64,000 nt of DNA from Kitasatospora setae KM-6054 (GCF_000269985.1 NC_016109.1:1178001-1242000); one strand, 5' to 3'; counted from the stretch's first letter, positions 16,955-26,011 are shown. Numbers and translations: made by a program. The notes: a model not told the origin generated them from the sequence alone.

Positions 16955-17944
16955 GTGACCAGGACCACGCCGCCGCGCCCGCTCGATGTCGAGGCGCTCT
17001 TCCCGGAGTTGGCCGCCCATCGGGGCACCACCACCCGGCTGCATCCGCGTCCGGGCCGTCCGACGGTGGCGGAGAGTTCGGTGGGCGGGCCGCTGCTGTG
17101 GCCGGCGGACGAGCCGTGGCCGGTGTGCGGCGCGTTCCACGGGGTCGGGGAGGGGCTGCGGCCGGCGGACGTCCGGCACTGCCGGCGGATGCTGGCGGAC
17201 CTCGCGGACCGGCCCCGTAGCGCGCGGGCGCTGGCGCGTTTCGAGGAGTTGGGCCGTCGGCACCGGCTGCCCGATCCGCTGGCGCCGGTCCCGATGATCG
17301 CGCTGGCCCAGTTGTACCGGCGCGACGTGCCGGACCTGCGGCCGGGGCCGGACGGCTGCGACCTGCTGCAGGTGCTGTGGTGCCCGTTCCGCACGCACGG
17401 CCCGCACGGGTACGGGTCGGAGCTGCTGCTGCGCTGGCGCCGGTCGGCGGAGGTCGGGCGGGTGCTGCGGACCCGGCCGGAGCCGCTGGTGGTCGACACC
17501 GACCGGCTGCTGCCGCGGCCGTGCGTGCTGCACCCGGAGCAGGTGGCGACGTACCGGTTCGCCGGGCTGCTGCCGGCGGGGTTGTGCGCCCGGCTGGACG
17601 CCTGGGACGAGGCGAACGAGGCGGCGGCGCGGGCGGCCGGCGTCGAGGCGGTCGGCTACCAGTACGACCTGTCGATCCCGCCGGGTTGGCGGGCGGGCGG
17701 TTTCGCGTCCTGGCACGCCACCGACCCGTACCCGGTGGACTGCGGGGTCTGCGGGGCGGCGATGGAGCTGCTGTTGACCGTCGACAGCTCGGAGTGGGAC
17801 GGCGGCAGCCGCAGTTGGCGGCCGCTGGAGGACCGGGACCGGGGGGCGTGCCCGACCGGGGTGGAGGTGGGCCGGTTCGGCGAGTTGAACGTCTTCGCCT
17901 GCCCGGCCGATCCGGCGCACCCGCACCGCTGGTGCCTCCAGTAG
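16955..17944 (+). CDS. DUF1963-like protein, copy 1
   Basis: A 329-residue cytosolic protein. It shares SSVGGPLLWPADEPWPVC, DLLQVLWCPF, CVLHPEQVATY and a Cys-x2-Cys (CGVCGAAMELLLTVDS) with a second copy at 44233-45147. The motif GGPxLWP with later Cys pairs is typical of DUF1963-related proteins of unknown function. The C-terminal Cys residues (CPADPAHPHRWC) could bind zinc. It is monocistronic and divergent from the sigma fusion gene. Confidence 0.7.
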   Translation: MTRTTPPRPLDVEALFPELAAHRGTTTRLHPRPGRPTVAESSVGGPLLWPADEPWPVCGAFHGVGEGLRPADVRHCRRMLADLADRPRSARALARFEELGRRHRLPDPLAPVPMIALAQLYRRDVPDLRPGPDGCDLLQVLWCPFRTHGPHGYGSELLLRWRRSAEVGRVLRTRPEPLVVDTDRLLPRPCVLHPEQVATYRFAGLLPAGLCARLDAWDEANEAAARAAGVEAVGYQYDLSIPPGWRAGGFASWHATDPYPVDCGVCGAAMELLLTVDSSEWDGGSRSWRPLEDRDRGACPTGVEVGRFGELNVFACPADPAHPHRWCLQ

Positions 17945-18257
17945 CACCGCCGGGGCGCCTGTTACAGTCGGAGGTGGCGCAACGGGTGCGCACACGTGCC
18001 GCGGTCATCGCGGGCGGCACGGGAAGTCGCGGACAGCGCAGGTATCGCGGGCATCGCGTGGAAGAGGGACAGACGTGGCGGGTGACGACGACATCTCCGG
18101 GTGAGACCCGGTTCTGACGGCCACCGGGCCGGCGCACAGGAGCGCTGCCGGAGTGGTCCGTCTCGTCGTCCCCTTTTCCCCTTCCCCCACCGTTCTTCGG
18201 GCGGCGGCGGCCGGTCCCGGCTCCCGCCCGCCCGTCCGCATCCTTCGAGGTCTCATC
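17945..18257 (+). promoter_or_regulatory. Candidate attenuator leader of the ABC-F operon
   Basis: The 313 bases before the first ABC-F gene hold no full gene but look like a structured leader. A 9-codon frame (GTG at 18075, stop at 18104, MAGDDDISG) follows GAGGGA at good spacing. It overlaps a 6-bp perfect hairpin with a 3-base loop (18097-18111), and an overlapping frame ends at 18117. Further down are GC-rich inverted segments and a T-rich run (about 18170-18187). Ribosome-dependent attenuation is known for antibiotic-responsive ABC-F genes. Here it is inferred from layout only. Confidence 0.4.
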
Positions 18258-19883
18258 GTGTCCGACGTCGCCGTCGTCTGTTCCCGCATGTCCTTCTCCT
18301 GGCCGGACGACACTCCGGTCTTCCGTGACCTGTCGTTCAGCGTGCCGCCGGGCCGGACCGGCCTGGTCGCGCCGAACGGTTCCGGCAAGTCGACCCTGTT
18401 GCGGTTGATCGCCGGTGAACTCAAGCCCACCGAGGGCTCGTTGAGCGTCTCGGGGACGCTCGGGTACCTGCCGCAGAGCCTGCCGCTGACAGCGGGGCTG
18501 AGCGTCGCGCAGGTGCTGGGGGTCGACGCGGTGATCCGGGCGCTGGACGCCGTCGAGTCGGGGGACGTCGCGGAGGAGCACTTCGCGGTGATCGGCGACG
18601 ACTGGGACGTCGAGGAGCGCACCCGCGCCCAGCTCGACCGGCTCGGCCTGGGCGGCCTCGCCCTGGACCGGACCCTGGGCACGCTGAGCGGCGGCCAGGT
18701 GGTCTCGCTCGGCCTGGCGGCCCAACTGCTGCGCCGCCCGGACGTGTTGCTGCTGGACGAGCCGACCAACAACCTGGACTCGGCGGCCCGGAGCCGCCTG
18801 TACGACGTCCTCGCCGAGTTCAACGGCTCTCTTCTGCTGGTCAGCCACGACCGCGCGCTGCTGGACCGGATGGAGCGGATCGCCGAGCTGGACGGCGGCG
18901 AACTACGGCTGTACGGCGGTGACTTCACGGCGTACCAGGAGACGGTCCGGGCCGAGCGGGAGGTCGCGGAGCGCAACGTCCGCAACGCCGAGCAGCACCT
19001 GAAGCGGGAGAAGCGCGAGTTGCAGCAGGCCCGCGAGCGGGCCGACCGGCGGGCGGGCAACGCGGCGCGGAACCTGAAGAGCGCCGGCCTGCCGAAGATC
19101 TTCGCCGGCACCATGAAGCGCGGCGCGCAGGAGTCCGCGGGCCGGGCGGGGCAGGTGCACGCGGCCCGGGTGGACGAGGCGCGGGCCCGGCTGGACGAGG
19201 CGGGGCGGGCGGTGCGCGAGGAGCAGCGGTTGAGCCTGGAGCTGCCGGACACGCACGTCCCGGCGGGGCGGACGCTGTTCCAGGGCGAGGGGATGCGGGC
19301 GGTCCTCGGCGGCGCGGAGGTGTTCGGGCCCGGCGGGGTGGACCTGACCGTCCGGGGACCGGAGCGGATCGCGCTGACCGGGCCGAACGGCGCCGGGAAG
19401 AGCACCCTGCTGCGGCTGATCGGTGGCGATCTGCCGCTCGCGGGCGGGGAGTTGCGGCGCGGCGAGGGCCGGGTGGCGTACCTGTCGCAGCGGCTGGACC
19501 TGCTGGACGGGGAGCGTTCGGTGGCGGAGAACTTCGCCCGTTTCGCGCCGGAGCGGCCGGAGGCGGAGCGGATGAACCTGCTGGCCCGCTTCCTGTTCCG
19601 GGGCGCGGGGGCGCACCTGCCGGTACGGGTGCTGTCGGGCGGCGAGCGGCTGCGGGCGACGCTGGCGTGCGTGCTGTACGCCGAGCCGGCGCCGCGGCTG
19701 CTGCTGCTCGACGAGCCGACCAACAACCTGGACCTGGTGGGCGTGGGCCAGTTGGAGAGCGCGCTGGAGGCGTACCGGGGCGCGTTCGTGGTGGTCAGCC
19801 ACGACGAGCGGTTCCTGGCGGAGATCGGGGTCGGACGCCGACTGCTGCTGGCGGACGGGCAGTTGGCGGAGGTGGCGGCGTGA
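18258..19883 (+). CDS. ABC-F ATPase 1
   Basis: A 541-residue soluble protein with two ABC domains and no membrane segment. Walker A motifs are PNGSGKST and PNGAGKST, signatures are LSGGQ and LSGGE, and both Walker B motifs read LLLDEPTNNLD. Between them lies the charged P-site tRNA-interaction linker (about 230-330, rich in Arg/Lys/Glu: EQHLKREKRELQQARERAD). ABC-F proteins act on the ribosome as translation factors or antibiotic-protection proteins. The GTG at 18258 is chosen because DVAVVCSRMSFSW follows it; upstream in-frame codons look non-coding. Its stop overlaps the next start (GTGA). Confidence 0.92.
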   Translation: MSDVAVVCSRMSFSWPDDTPVFRDLSFSVPPGRTGLVAPNGSGKSTLLRLIAGELKPTEGSLSVSGTLGYLPQSLPLTAGLSVAQVLGVDAVIRALDAVESGDVAEEHFAVIGDDWDVEERTRAQLDRLGLGGLALDRTLGTLSGGQVVSLGLAAQLLRRPDVLLLDEPTNNLDSAARSRLYDVLAEFNGSLLLVSHDRALLDRMERIAELDGGELRLYGGDFTAYQETVRAEREVAERNVRNAEQHLKREKRELQQARERADRRAGNAARNLKSAGLPKIFAGTMKRGAQESAGRAGQVHAARVDEARARLDEAGRAVREEQRLSLELPDTHVPAGRTLFQGEGMRAVLGGAEVFGPGGVDLTVRGPERIALTGPNGAGKSTLLRLIGGDLPLAGGELRRGEGRVAYLSQRLDLLDGERSVAENFARFAPERPEAERMNLLARFLFRGAGAHLPVRVLSGGERLRATLACVLYAEPAPRLLLLDEPTNNLDLVGVGQLESALEAYRGAFVVVSHDERFLAEIGVGRRLLLADGQLAEVAA

Positions 19884-21553
19884 CGGCGCTGGTCGCGCAC
19901 GAGGTGGTCCGGGTACTGGGCGGCCGCCGGGTGCTGGACGGGCTGTCGCTGACGGCCGCGCCGGGCCGCCGGATCGGCCTGATCGGCGAGAACGGCTGCG
20001 GCAAGTCGACGCTGCTGCGGGTGCTGGCGGGGGTCGACGAGCCGGACGCGGGGAGTGTCACCCGGCCTTCCGAACTCGGCTTCCTGCACCAGGAGTTGCC
20101 GTTCGAGGCCGGGGCGACGGTCGGCGCGGTGCTGGCCGGGGCGCTGCGCGAGGCCCGGGCCGATCTCGCCGAACTGGAGCGCCTGGGCGCCGAGATGGCC
20201 GCCCTGCCGGATCAGCACCCGGCGCTGGACGGCCTGTTGGCGGAGTACGGGCGCCGATTGGAGCTGGCCGAGGCCCGGGGCTCCTGGGACGCCGACCGCC
20301 GGGCCGCCCTGGCCCTGGACGGCCTGGGCCTGTCCGGCCTCGGAGCGGAGCGTGCCCTCGGTTCGCTCTCCGGCGGGCAGCGCGGCCGGCTGGCGTTGGC
20401 GGCGCTGCTGGTGCGCCGGCCGGCGGCGGTCCTGCTGGACGAGCCGACCAACCACCTGGACGACGCCGCGGCCGCCTTCCTGGAGGCCCAACTGCTCGCG
20501 CTGCCGGGCGCGGTGGTGGTCGCCAGCCATGACCGGGCGTTCCTGGAGGCGGTCTGCACCGACCTGGTCGACCTGGATCCGGCGGCGGACGGTCCGGTGC
20601 GCTTCGGCGGCGGCTACCTCGCCTACCTCTCCGCGCGGCGGGCCGCCCGGGCCCGCTGGGAGCGCCGGTACGCCGAGGAACAGCAGGAGTCGGAGCGGCT
20701 GCGGCACGCGGCGGGGGTGACCGCGCACCGGGTGGCCCCGGACCGGGGGCGCACCGACAACGAGAAGATGGGGTACGGACACCGGGCGGGCCGGGTGCAG
20801 CAGCAGGTCTCCCGCCGGGTGCGCGACGCGTCCCGGCGGCTCGACGAGTTGGAGCGCGCGCGGGTCGCCGAGCCGCCCGTCCCGCTGCGCTTCACCCCGC
20901 CGTCTCCGCCGTCTCCGGTGGAGGCGGTGGAGGCGGTGGAGGCGGTGGAGACGGTGGAGGCGGTGGAGACGGTGGAGCCGGGCCCGCTGCTCGTCCTGCG
21001 GGAGGCCGGCGTGCCGGGGCGGCTGGCCCCGGTCTCGCTGGAACTCACTGCGGGCGACCGGCTGTTGGTGACCGGCGGGAACGGGACGGGCAAGTCGACG
21101 CTGCTCGCGGTGCTGGCCGGGCGGTTGGCGGCGGACGGCGTGGCGTGGCGGCAACCCGGCCTGACGGTCGGCCTGTTGGAGCAGGACACGGTGTTCGCCC
21201 GTCCGGACCGCACCGCCCGCGCCACCTACGCGCGGGCCCTGGGGCCGGACGCGGCGGAGCGGGTGCCGCTGTCGGCGCTGGGCCTGCTGGCGGCGGCCGA
21301 CCTGGACCGCCCGGTCGGCGCGCTGTCGGTGGGCCAGCGCCGCCGGCTCGCGCTGGCGCTGCTGGTGGCCCGCCCGCCCCGGCTGCTCCTGCTGGACGAG
21401 CCGACCAACCACCTCTCGCCGCTGCTGTGCGACGAGTTGGAGGAGGCGATCGGCACGGACGGCCCGGGTGCGGTGGTGCTGGCGGGGCACGACCGCTGGC
21501 TGCGCCGCCGTTGGCGGGGACGGGAGTTGGCGCTGGGCGGGGCCCGGGAGTGA
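19880..21553 (+). CDS. ABC-F ATPase 2
   Basis: A 557-residue ABC-F protein whose GTG overlaps the previous stop by 4 bases. Walker A motifs are ENGCGKST and GNGTGKST. The first half has LSGGQ and LLDEPTNHLDD; the second has the degenerate signature LSVGQ and LLDEPTNHLSP, so the second catalytic Asp after Leu is replaced by Ser. The linker includes GRTDNEKMGYGHRAGRVQQ and a low-complexity Val-Glu-Ala run. Two different ABC-F genes in one coupled operon is uncommon and hints at ribosome protection or a paired translation role. Confidence 0.9.
   Translation: MTALVAHEVVRVLGGRRVLDGLSLTAAPGRRIGLIGENGCGKSTLLRVLAGVDEPDAGSVTRPSELGFLHQELPFEAGATVGAVLAGALREARADLAELERLGAEMAALPDQHPALDGLLAEYGRRLELAEARGSWDADRRAALALDGLGLSGLGAERALGSLSGGQRGRLALAALLVRRPAAVLLDEPTNHLDDAAAAFLEAQLLALPGAVVVASHDRAFLEAVCTDLVDLDPAADGPVRFGGGYLAYLSARRAARARWERRYAEEQQESERLRHAAGVTAHRVAPDRGRTDNEKMGYGHRAGRVQQQVSRRVRDASRRLDELERARVAEPPVPLRFTPPSPPSPVEAVEAVEAVETVEAVETVEPGPLLVLREAGVPGRLAPVSLELTAGDRLLVTGGNGTGKSTLLAVLAGRLAADGVAWRQPGLTVGLLEQDTVFARPDRTARATYARALGPDAAERVPLSALGLLAAADLDRPVGALSVGQRRRLALALLVARPPRLLLLDEPTNHLSPLLCDELEEAIGTDGPGAVVLAGHDRWLRRRWRGRELALGGARE
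20918..20980 (+). repeat. Seven 9-bp tandem units in ABC-F gene 2
   Basis: GTGGAGGCG and one-base variants (GTGGAGACG, GTGGAGCCG) repeat seven times in frame. They encode Val-Glu-Ala/Thr/Pro triplets in the linker after the first ABC domain. Confidence 0.85.
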
Positions 21554-21557
21554 CGGG

Positions 21558-21597
21558 CGGCGGCCACCGCCCCCGGGCGTGGGGACGGTGGCCGCCG
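21558..21597. terminator. Terminator hairpin between convergent genes
   Basis: A perfect 12-bp stem (CGGCGGCCACCG at 21558-21569 with its complement at 21586-21597) and a 16-base loop begin 5 bases after the ABC-F 2 stop. It also lies just beyond the end of the leftward beta-helix gene. It could serve both transcripts. Confidence 0.65.
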
Positions 21598-21639
21598 GTC
21601 TCGGTGCCGGTCGCGGTGCCGGTCTCGGCTCCCGGGTGG

Positions 21640-24222
21640 TTACGGGTAGGAGACCAGGTTGGACGGGACGGTCCCGGTGCCGGAGGTGCCGGCGCCGGTG
21701 TTGTTGACCACGTGCAGGAACTGGCCGTTGCCGCCGAGCGAGTTGACCAGGACGTCGTGCAGCTTGACGCCGGGCGCGTTCGGGACCTCGAAGCCGTGGT
21801 CCATCACGATGGTCGGGTCGACGTTGAAGTAGCAGTAGCTGCCCAGGCCCCAGCCCTCGTGGGTGGTGACGTTGTCCTCGACCTTGTAGGCGGCGTAGCC
21901 CTTGGTGGCGCCGTTCTGGATCGCGGCCTGGTTGGGCGCGTCGTACGCCTTCTCGTTCTGGAAGAAGATCGTCCGGCCGCCGTTGCCCTTCCACCACACG
22001 TCGTACTTGTTGAAGTGCTCGACGAACAGGCCGGTGGCGAGGACGTCGTTGCCGTTGACGACGAAGCCGTAGTCGGAGCGGTTGCTCTCCCAGCCGACGC
22101 CCGCGCCGTGGTCGGCGCGCCAGATCCAGGTGTGGTCGACGATGGTGTTGTTGCTGTTGATCACCATGCCGTTGGTGGCCTTGCCGGCGGTGACGCCGCC
22201 GACCCGGACGAAGACGTCCTGGATGACGGTCGGGTCGGCGGCGTGGTTGGCGCCGGGGGTGTCGTTGCCGACCTGGAGCAGGGCCGGGGAGTTGACGGTG
22301 CCGGCGTCCAGCAGCAGGCCGGAGACCTTGACGCCGTCGACGTCGGCGACCTTGATCGCGGTGACGCCGTTGTCCGGGATGACGGTGGCGAGGCCGAGGC
22401 CGAGCACCACGGTGTCCGGGCGGGTGATGTTGATGGTCTGGTCGACGTGGTAGACGCCGGGGGTGAAGAGCAGGTTGAGGCCCTGGGCGAGCGCCTGGTT
22501 GATGCCGGCGGCGGTGGCGCCGTCCTTCACCACGTAGAACTGGCTGAGCGGCAGCGAGCTGCCCTGCGGGGTGCCGTTGCCCCAGGAGGTGCCGCGGGCG
22601 TTGGTGCGCTTGGCGGGCACGAACACCTTGTAGGCGTTGCCGTCCAGGTACAGGAACGGCTTCTCCTGCGAGGTGGGCGTGGTGTCGAGCGTGGTGTACG
22701 GCGGGTTCGGGAAGCCCTGGGCGGGCGCGCCCTGGACGCCGGAGAAGGTCTGGTTCCAGACGCCGTTGGAGAAGCCGCCGATCGAGCTGTCGCGGGTGTA
22801 CCACTGCTGCTGCGAGTAGTTGCCGACCTGGCCGTCGATCTTCGAGTCGGCGATGTAGCCGCCCGAGGCCCAGCCGTAACCGGCGGGGGCCAGGTTGAGG
22901 CCGCCCTCGACGTGCATCCGGCGGAACGGCGCGGCCTGCGAGACGGCCCAGCGGTCGGTGCCGCTGACCGGCTTGAGGTGCAGGTTCTCGGCGGAGCGCC
23001 AGAAGTTCTGGGTGGCGTTGCCGTTGAACCAGCCCGCGTCGACGGTGACGTCGCCGTTGAAGGTGGTGTCGTCCGGGTTCAGGCCGAGGCCGGCGATCGA
23101 GGTGTAGAAGCCGATCTGGGCGTTGATGTTGTTGTACGTGCCGGGCTTGAAGAGCAGCGCGTAGCGCTCGGTGCCGAACTGGTTCGACTCCTGCTTCTTG
23201 AAGACGTCGTCGACCGTGGCCTGGATGTTCGGCGTGGACGGGTCGAAGACCAGCACGTTCGGGCCGAGGTCGCCGCCGCCCTGCACCGGCGGGACGGTCG
23301 AGCCGCCGCCTGCGGTGTGCACGCCCAGCTCCCAGAGGGAGTAGCCGTAGCCGGTGCCGCGCTGGGTGCCGTACATCCGGACGTAGCGGCCGGAGCCGGA
23401 GACGCTGAGCGTCTCGGTGCCGCCGGCGCCGGTGGTGGTGGAGTAGACCGTCGCCCAGGTGGTGCCGTCGTTGGACGTCTGGATCTGGTACGCCTTGCCG
23501 TAGGCGGACTCCCACCTGAGGTCGACCTGGCAGAGCTGCTGCACGGTGCCGAGGTCGACCTGCAGCCACTGCGGGTCGGCGGCGGCCGAGGACCAGCGGG
23601 TGCCGGTGTTGCCGTCGACGGCGGCGGACGCCGGGGTGCCGCCGTTCTCGGTGGACGAGGCGGTGGCGGCCTTGCCCTGCGCGGCGTTGTCCGTGGAGCA
23701 GGTCGGGGCGGTGCTCCCGAACGAGCCGTACACCTGGAACTCCCAGAGGGAGTAGCCGTAGCCGGTGCCGCGGGTGATGCCGTTCATCCGGACGTAGCGG
23801 CCGGAGCCGGAGACGTTCAGCACCTCGGTGCCGCCGGAGCCGGTGGTGGTGGAGTAGACCGTGGTCCAGGTGGTGCCGTCCGCGGACGTCTGGATCTGGT
23901 ACGCCTTGCCGTACGCGGTCTCCCAGTTGAGCTGCACCTTGCTGATGCTCGCGACGGAACCCAGGTCGACCTGCAGCCACTGCTGGTCCGAGGCGGCCGA
24001 GGACCAGCGGGTGCCGAGGTCGCCGTCGACGGCGGCGGTGGCCGGGGTGCCGCCGTTCTCGCTCGACGAGGCGGTGACGGCCTTGCCCTGCGAGATCACC
24101 GAGTCCGCGGCCTGCGCGGTGCCCGGGACCATCGTGACGACACCCGCGACGAGGGCCGCGGCGGCGAGGACGGCAGGCGTCCGGCGCATGGGGGCACCGG
24201 AGGGGGGAGGGGTGAGCCGCAT
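21640..24222 (-). CDS. Secreted discoidin/right-handed beta-helix carbohydrate-active protein
   Basis: An 860-residue secreted protein. The signal peptide is MRRTPAVLAAAALVAGVVTM...GTAQA. Two tandem F5/8 type C (discoidin) domains of about 140 residues follow; each has the SSSENGGTPATAAVDG / TRWSSAA / WLQVDLG pattern and carries sugar-binding potential. The last 550 residues are a beta-helix: FKPGTYNNINAQIGFYTS, TPGVYHVDQTINITRPD, VVLGLGLATVIPDNG, WIWRADHGAGVGW. It resembles Streptomyces proteins with discoidin domains and is reminiscent of GH55-type beta-1,3-glucanases, though catalytic residues cannot be assigned. AGGAGGAG precedes the ATG at 24222. Two LacI-type operators lie upstream. Confidence 0.82.
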   Translation of the reverse strand: MRLTPPPSGAPMRRTPAVLAAAALVAGVVTMVPGTAQAADSVISQGKAVTASSSENGGTPATAAVDGDLGTRWSSAASDQQWLQVDLGSVASISKVQLNWETAYGKAYQIQTSADGTTWTTVYSTTTGSGGTEVLNVSGSGRYVRMNGITRGTGYGYSLWEFQVYGSFGSTAPTCSTDNAAQGKAATASSTENGGTPASAAVDGNTGTRWSSAAADPQWLQVDLGTVQQLCQVDLRWESAYGKAYQIQTSNDGTTWATVYSTTTGAGGTETLSVSGSGRYVRMYGTQRGTGYGYSLWELGVHTAGGGSTVPPVQGGGDLGPNVLVFDPSTPNIQATVDDVFKKQESNQFGTERYALLFKPGTYNNINAQIGFYTSIAGLGLNPDDTTFNGDVTVDAGWFNGNATQNFWRSAENLHLKPVSGTDRWAVSQAAPFRRMHVEGGLNLAPAGYGWASGGYIADSKIDGQVGNYSQQQWYTRDSSIGGFSNGVWNQTFSGVQGAPAQGFPNPPYTTLDTTPTSQEKPFLYLDGNAYKVFVPAKRTNARGTSWGNGTPQGSSLPLSQFYVVKDGATAAGINQALAQGLNLLFTPGVYHVDQTINITRPDTVVLGLGLATVIPDNGVTAIKVADVDGVKVSGLLLDAGTVNSPALLQVGNDTPGANHAADPTVIQDVFVRVGGVTAGKATNGMVINSNNTIVDHTWIWRADHGAGVGWESNRSDYGFVVNGNDVLATGLFVEHFNKYDVWWKGNGGRTIFFQNEKAYDAPNQAAIQNGATKGYAAYKVEDNVTTHEGWGLGSYCYFNVDPTIVMDHGFEVPNAPGVKLHDVLVNSLGGNGQFLHVVNNTGAGTSGTGTVPSNLVSYP

Positions 24223-24271
24223 TGGCTCCTCCTGCTGTGAGCGGTGGGTGGGGTGGGGTGGGGAAAACTCT

Positions 24272-24285
24272 GGAGAGCGCTCTCC
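24272..24285. promoter_or_regulatory. LacI-type operator 1
   Basis: GGAGAGCGCTCTCC is a 14-bp perfect palindrome with the central CG and the GAGCGCTC core seen in LacI-family operators of actinomycete sugar genes. It lies 50 bases upstream of the beta-helix gene start, where binding would block transcription. Confidence 0.7.
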
Positions 24286-24445
24286 TAACGGAGTCTCATG
24301 GCAGGCCGCATCGGGCGTCAAGTCTTCTGTGGGGACGACTTGAAACCTGGGCTTCACCTGGAGGAAACGCCGCCGCATCAGGTTAGTTCATGGCGAGAGA
24401 AAAGTAGAGACCCTGACGGCAAGATCTCCGTCCCGCCGGATCGCA

Positions 24446-24465
24446 ACGGGAGAGCGCTCTCCCGT
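24446..24465. promoter_or_regulatory. LacI-type operator 2
   Basis: A 20-bp perfect palindrome with the same core as operator 1, ending 161 bases upstream of it. Two copies of the same site in the 357-base gap before the beta-helix gene suggest cooperative binding or DNA looping. The rest of this gap (24223-24579) holds no gene I can support. Confidence 0.7.
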
Positions 24466-24579
24466 CGCAGCGTCAGCGCGGACATCCACACGCGCTGGGG
24501 GAGGAAACCGGCCGGACACTCGGGCCGGAAGGGGAACGACGGCGCGACAGCACGACGGCGTCGTGCCCGCCGCGCCCGG

Positions 24580-24831
24580 TCAGGCGGGGAGCCAGACCAG
24601 GCGCAGCACGTCGATGGTGCGCTCGTCGGGGTCGACGAACAGTTCGGCGGTGACGGTCGGGGCGAGGACGACGCTGCGCAGGTCGCCCCACTCGTCGACC
24701 GGGGTGCCGGCGCGGTCGTCGAGGAGCACCAGGACGGCGTTGACGAGGGCGAACAGGTCGCCGTCGGCCTTGGAGATCTCGACCAGGGTGTGGGCGGGCT
24801 GGTCCTGCAGCCAGATCCGCCACCCGCTCAC
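24580..24831 (-). CDS. Small hypothetical protein
   Basis: An 83-residue acidic protein (MSGWRIWLQDQPAHTLVEIS to DERTIDVLRLVWLPA) with no membrane helix or metal motif. Codon use matches the neighbours and the frame is compact. Same strand as the GNAT gene that starts upstream, about 90 bases away, so possibly in one transcript. Family not recognised. Confidence 0.55.
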   Translation of the reverse strand: MSGWRIWLQDQPAHTLVEISKADGDLFALVNAVLVLLDDRAGTPVDEWGDLRSVVLAPTVTAELFVDPDERTIDVLRLVWLPA

Positions 24832-24921
24832 GCGACGGCTCCCGGCCGGTCGGCCCCGGCGGGGTCGCAGAGCGTCCGCATCGTGTCCTCCAACATCCGC
24901 CCGCCGACTGGTACTTCGAGG

Positions 24922-25419
24922 CTAGCGCAGCGCGGCGCCGCCATCGGCCGAAGCCGGAACAGGAGCCGGAGCCGAAGCAGGAGCCGGAGCCGGCCCCAGT
25001 TCCCACTCGCCGACCAGGTCGGTGCCGCTGGTCTCGCCCGTCCGCCGGAAGCCGAGGCCCAGGTAGAAGCCCTCGGGACCGTCGGGGCCCGGGCGCCAGG
25101 TGACGGTCATCCGGGTCCCGCCGCGGCGGCGGATCTCGTCGGCCACCGCCCGCACCGCGAACCGGCCGTAGCCGCGGCCCTGTTCGCCGGCCGCGATGTT
25201 GAGCCGCCACAGGCCGGAGCGGAGGTCGGTGCCGCTGCCGTCCCCCTTGAAGTCGATGTCGAGGAACGCCATCAGGAACCCGACCGCCCGCTCCCCGTCG
25301 ACGATCAGCCGCGGCCACGCCACCCCGGGACGCACGTACGCCTCGGCGAGGGATTCCACCACGGGCCTCACCAGGTGCTCCTGCCCGGGCCCGACCGGGC
25401 GGGACGTGGGAAATGTCAC
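24922..25419 (-). CDS. GNAT-family N-acetyltransferase
   Basis: An acetyltransferase of about 165 residues. The acetyl-CoA site reads LNIAAGEQGRGYGRFAVRAV (Q/R-x-x-G-x-G/A) and the last helix is GFYLGLGFRRTGE. It ends in an unusual Ala-Pro-rich tail of about 20 residues. The start is uncertain: I use the GTG at 25419, but an ATG at 25497 is in frame. The neighbouring KhtT-like gene at 25522 is divergent. Substrate unknown. Confidence 0.75.
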   Translation of the reverse strand: MTFPTSRPVGPGQEHLVRPVVESLAEAYVRPGVAWPRLIVDGERAVGFLMAFLDIDFKGDGSGTDLRSGLWRLNIAAGEQGRGYGRFAVRAVADEIRRRGGTRMTVTWRPGPDGPEGFYLGLGFRRTGETSGTDLVGEWELGPAPAPASAPAPVPASADGGAALR

Positions 25420-25521
25420 CCTTTTGACGATCCCTTTACCTTCGATTGACCTTTCGGGCCCGGTCCCCTCTCTGAAAAGGTGGTGCGAGCCAACCACAGC
25501 CCGTGTCCGAAGGGATCCCCC

Positions 25522-26007
25522 GTGCCCGTCTCACGCATGCAATCGACCCCGCTGCCCGGCATCGGCGTGCAGTACGACCTGACCACCCGAGAACACCAGC
25601 ACCTGTCGGTGATCGCGCACCGGGACGGCACCCGGACCCTGAACACCTACCGCCGTGAGGACCCGGACGCGTGCGCGCACTCGCTGCGGCTGACGGAGGG
25701 TGAGTCGGCGGCGCTGGTGGACGCGCTGACGCCGTCCCACCACAGCCCGAACGTGCTGCACACCTCCGGTCTCGGGCTGGTCGCCGAGCGGGTCGAGCTG
25801 TCCGGTTCCTCGTTCTGGAACGGGCGCGCGCTGGGCGAGACCCGGATGCGCACCGACACGGGCGTGTCGATCGTCGCGGTGCTGCGCCGGACCGGCGCCG
25901 TTCCCTCCCCCGCGCCGGACTTCCGGCTGGCCGGCGGGGACACCCTGATCCTGATCGGCACCCGCGAAGGCGTGGACGCCGCCGCCGCGATCCTCGGAAG
26001 GGAGTGA
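25522..26007 (+). CDS. khtT: KhtT-like regulatory subunit with TrkA-C domain
   Basis: A 161-residue cytosolic protein with an N-terminal segment (LPGIGVQYDLTTREHQHLSVI) and a C-terminal RCK_C/TrkA-C domain (TGVSIVAVLRRTGAV to GGDTLILIGTREGVDAA). This matches KhtT, the ligand-binding subunit that gates a K+/H+ antiporter. The GTG at 25522 follows AAGGGAT. The antiporter gene starts 4 bases after its stop, so the pair forms one operon. The symbol is by family resemblance and gene order. Confidence 0.85.
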   Translation: MPVSRMQSTPLPGIGVQYDLTTREHQHLSVIAHRDGTRTLNTYRREDPDACAHSLRLTEGESAALVDALTPSHHSPNVLHTSGLGLVAERVELSGSSFWNGRALGETRMRTDTGVSIVAVLRRTGAVPSPAPDFRLAGGDTLILIGTREGVDAAAAILGRE

Positions 26008-26011
26008 ACGC

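Noticed and set aside
18258..21553. ABC-F genes as lanthipeptide exporter
   Set aside because: Both proteins lack membrane segments and have the ABC-F linker, so they act on ribosomes and cannot export a peptide.
18005..23980. Very long minus-strand frame over ABC-F and beta-helix genes
   Set aside because: It is antisense to both ABC-F genes and out of frame with the beta-helix gene. No domain is readable and the true genes fit codon bias.
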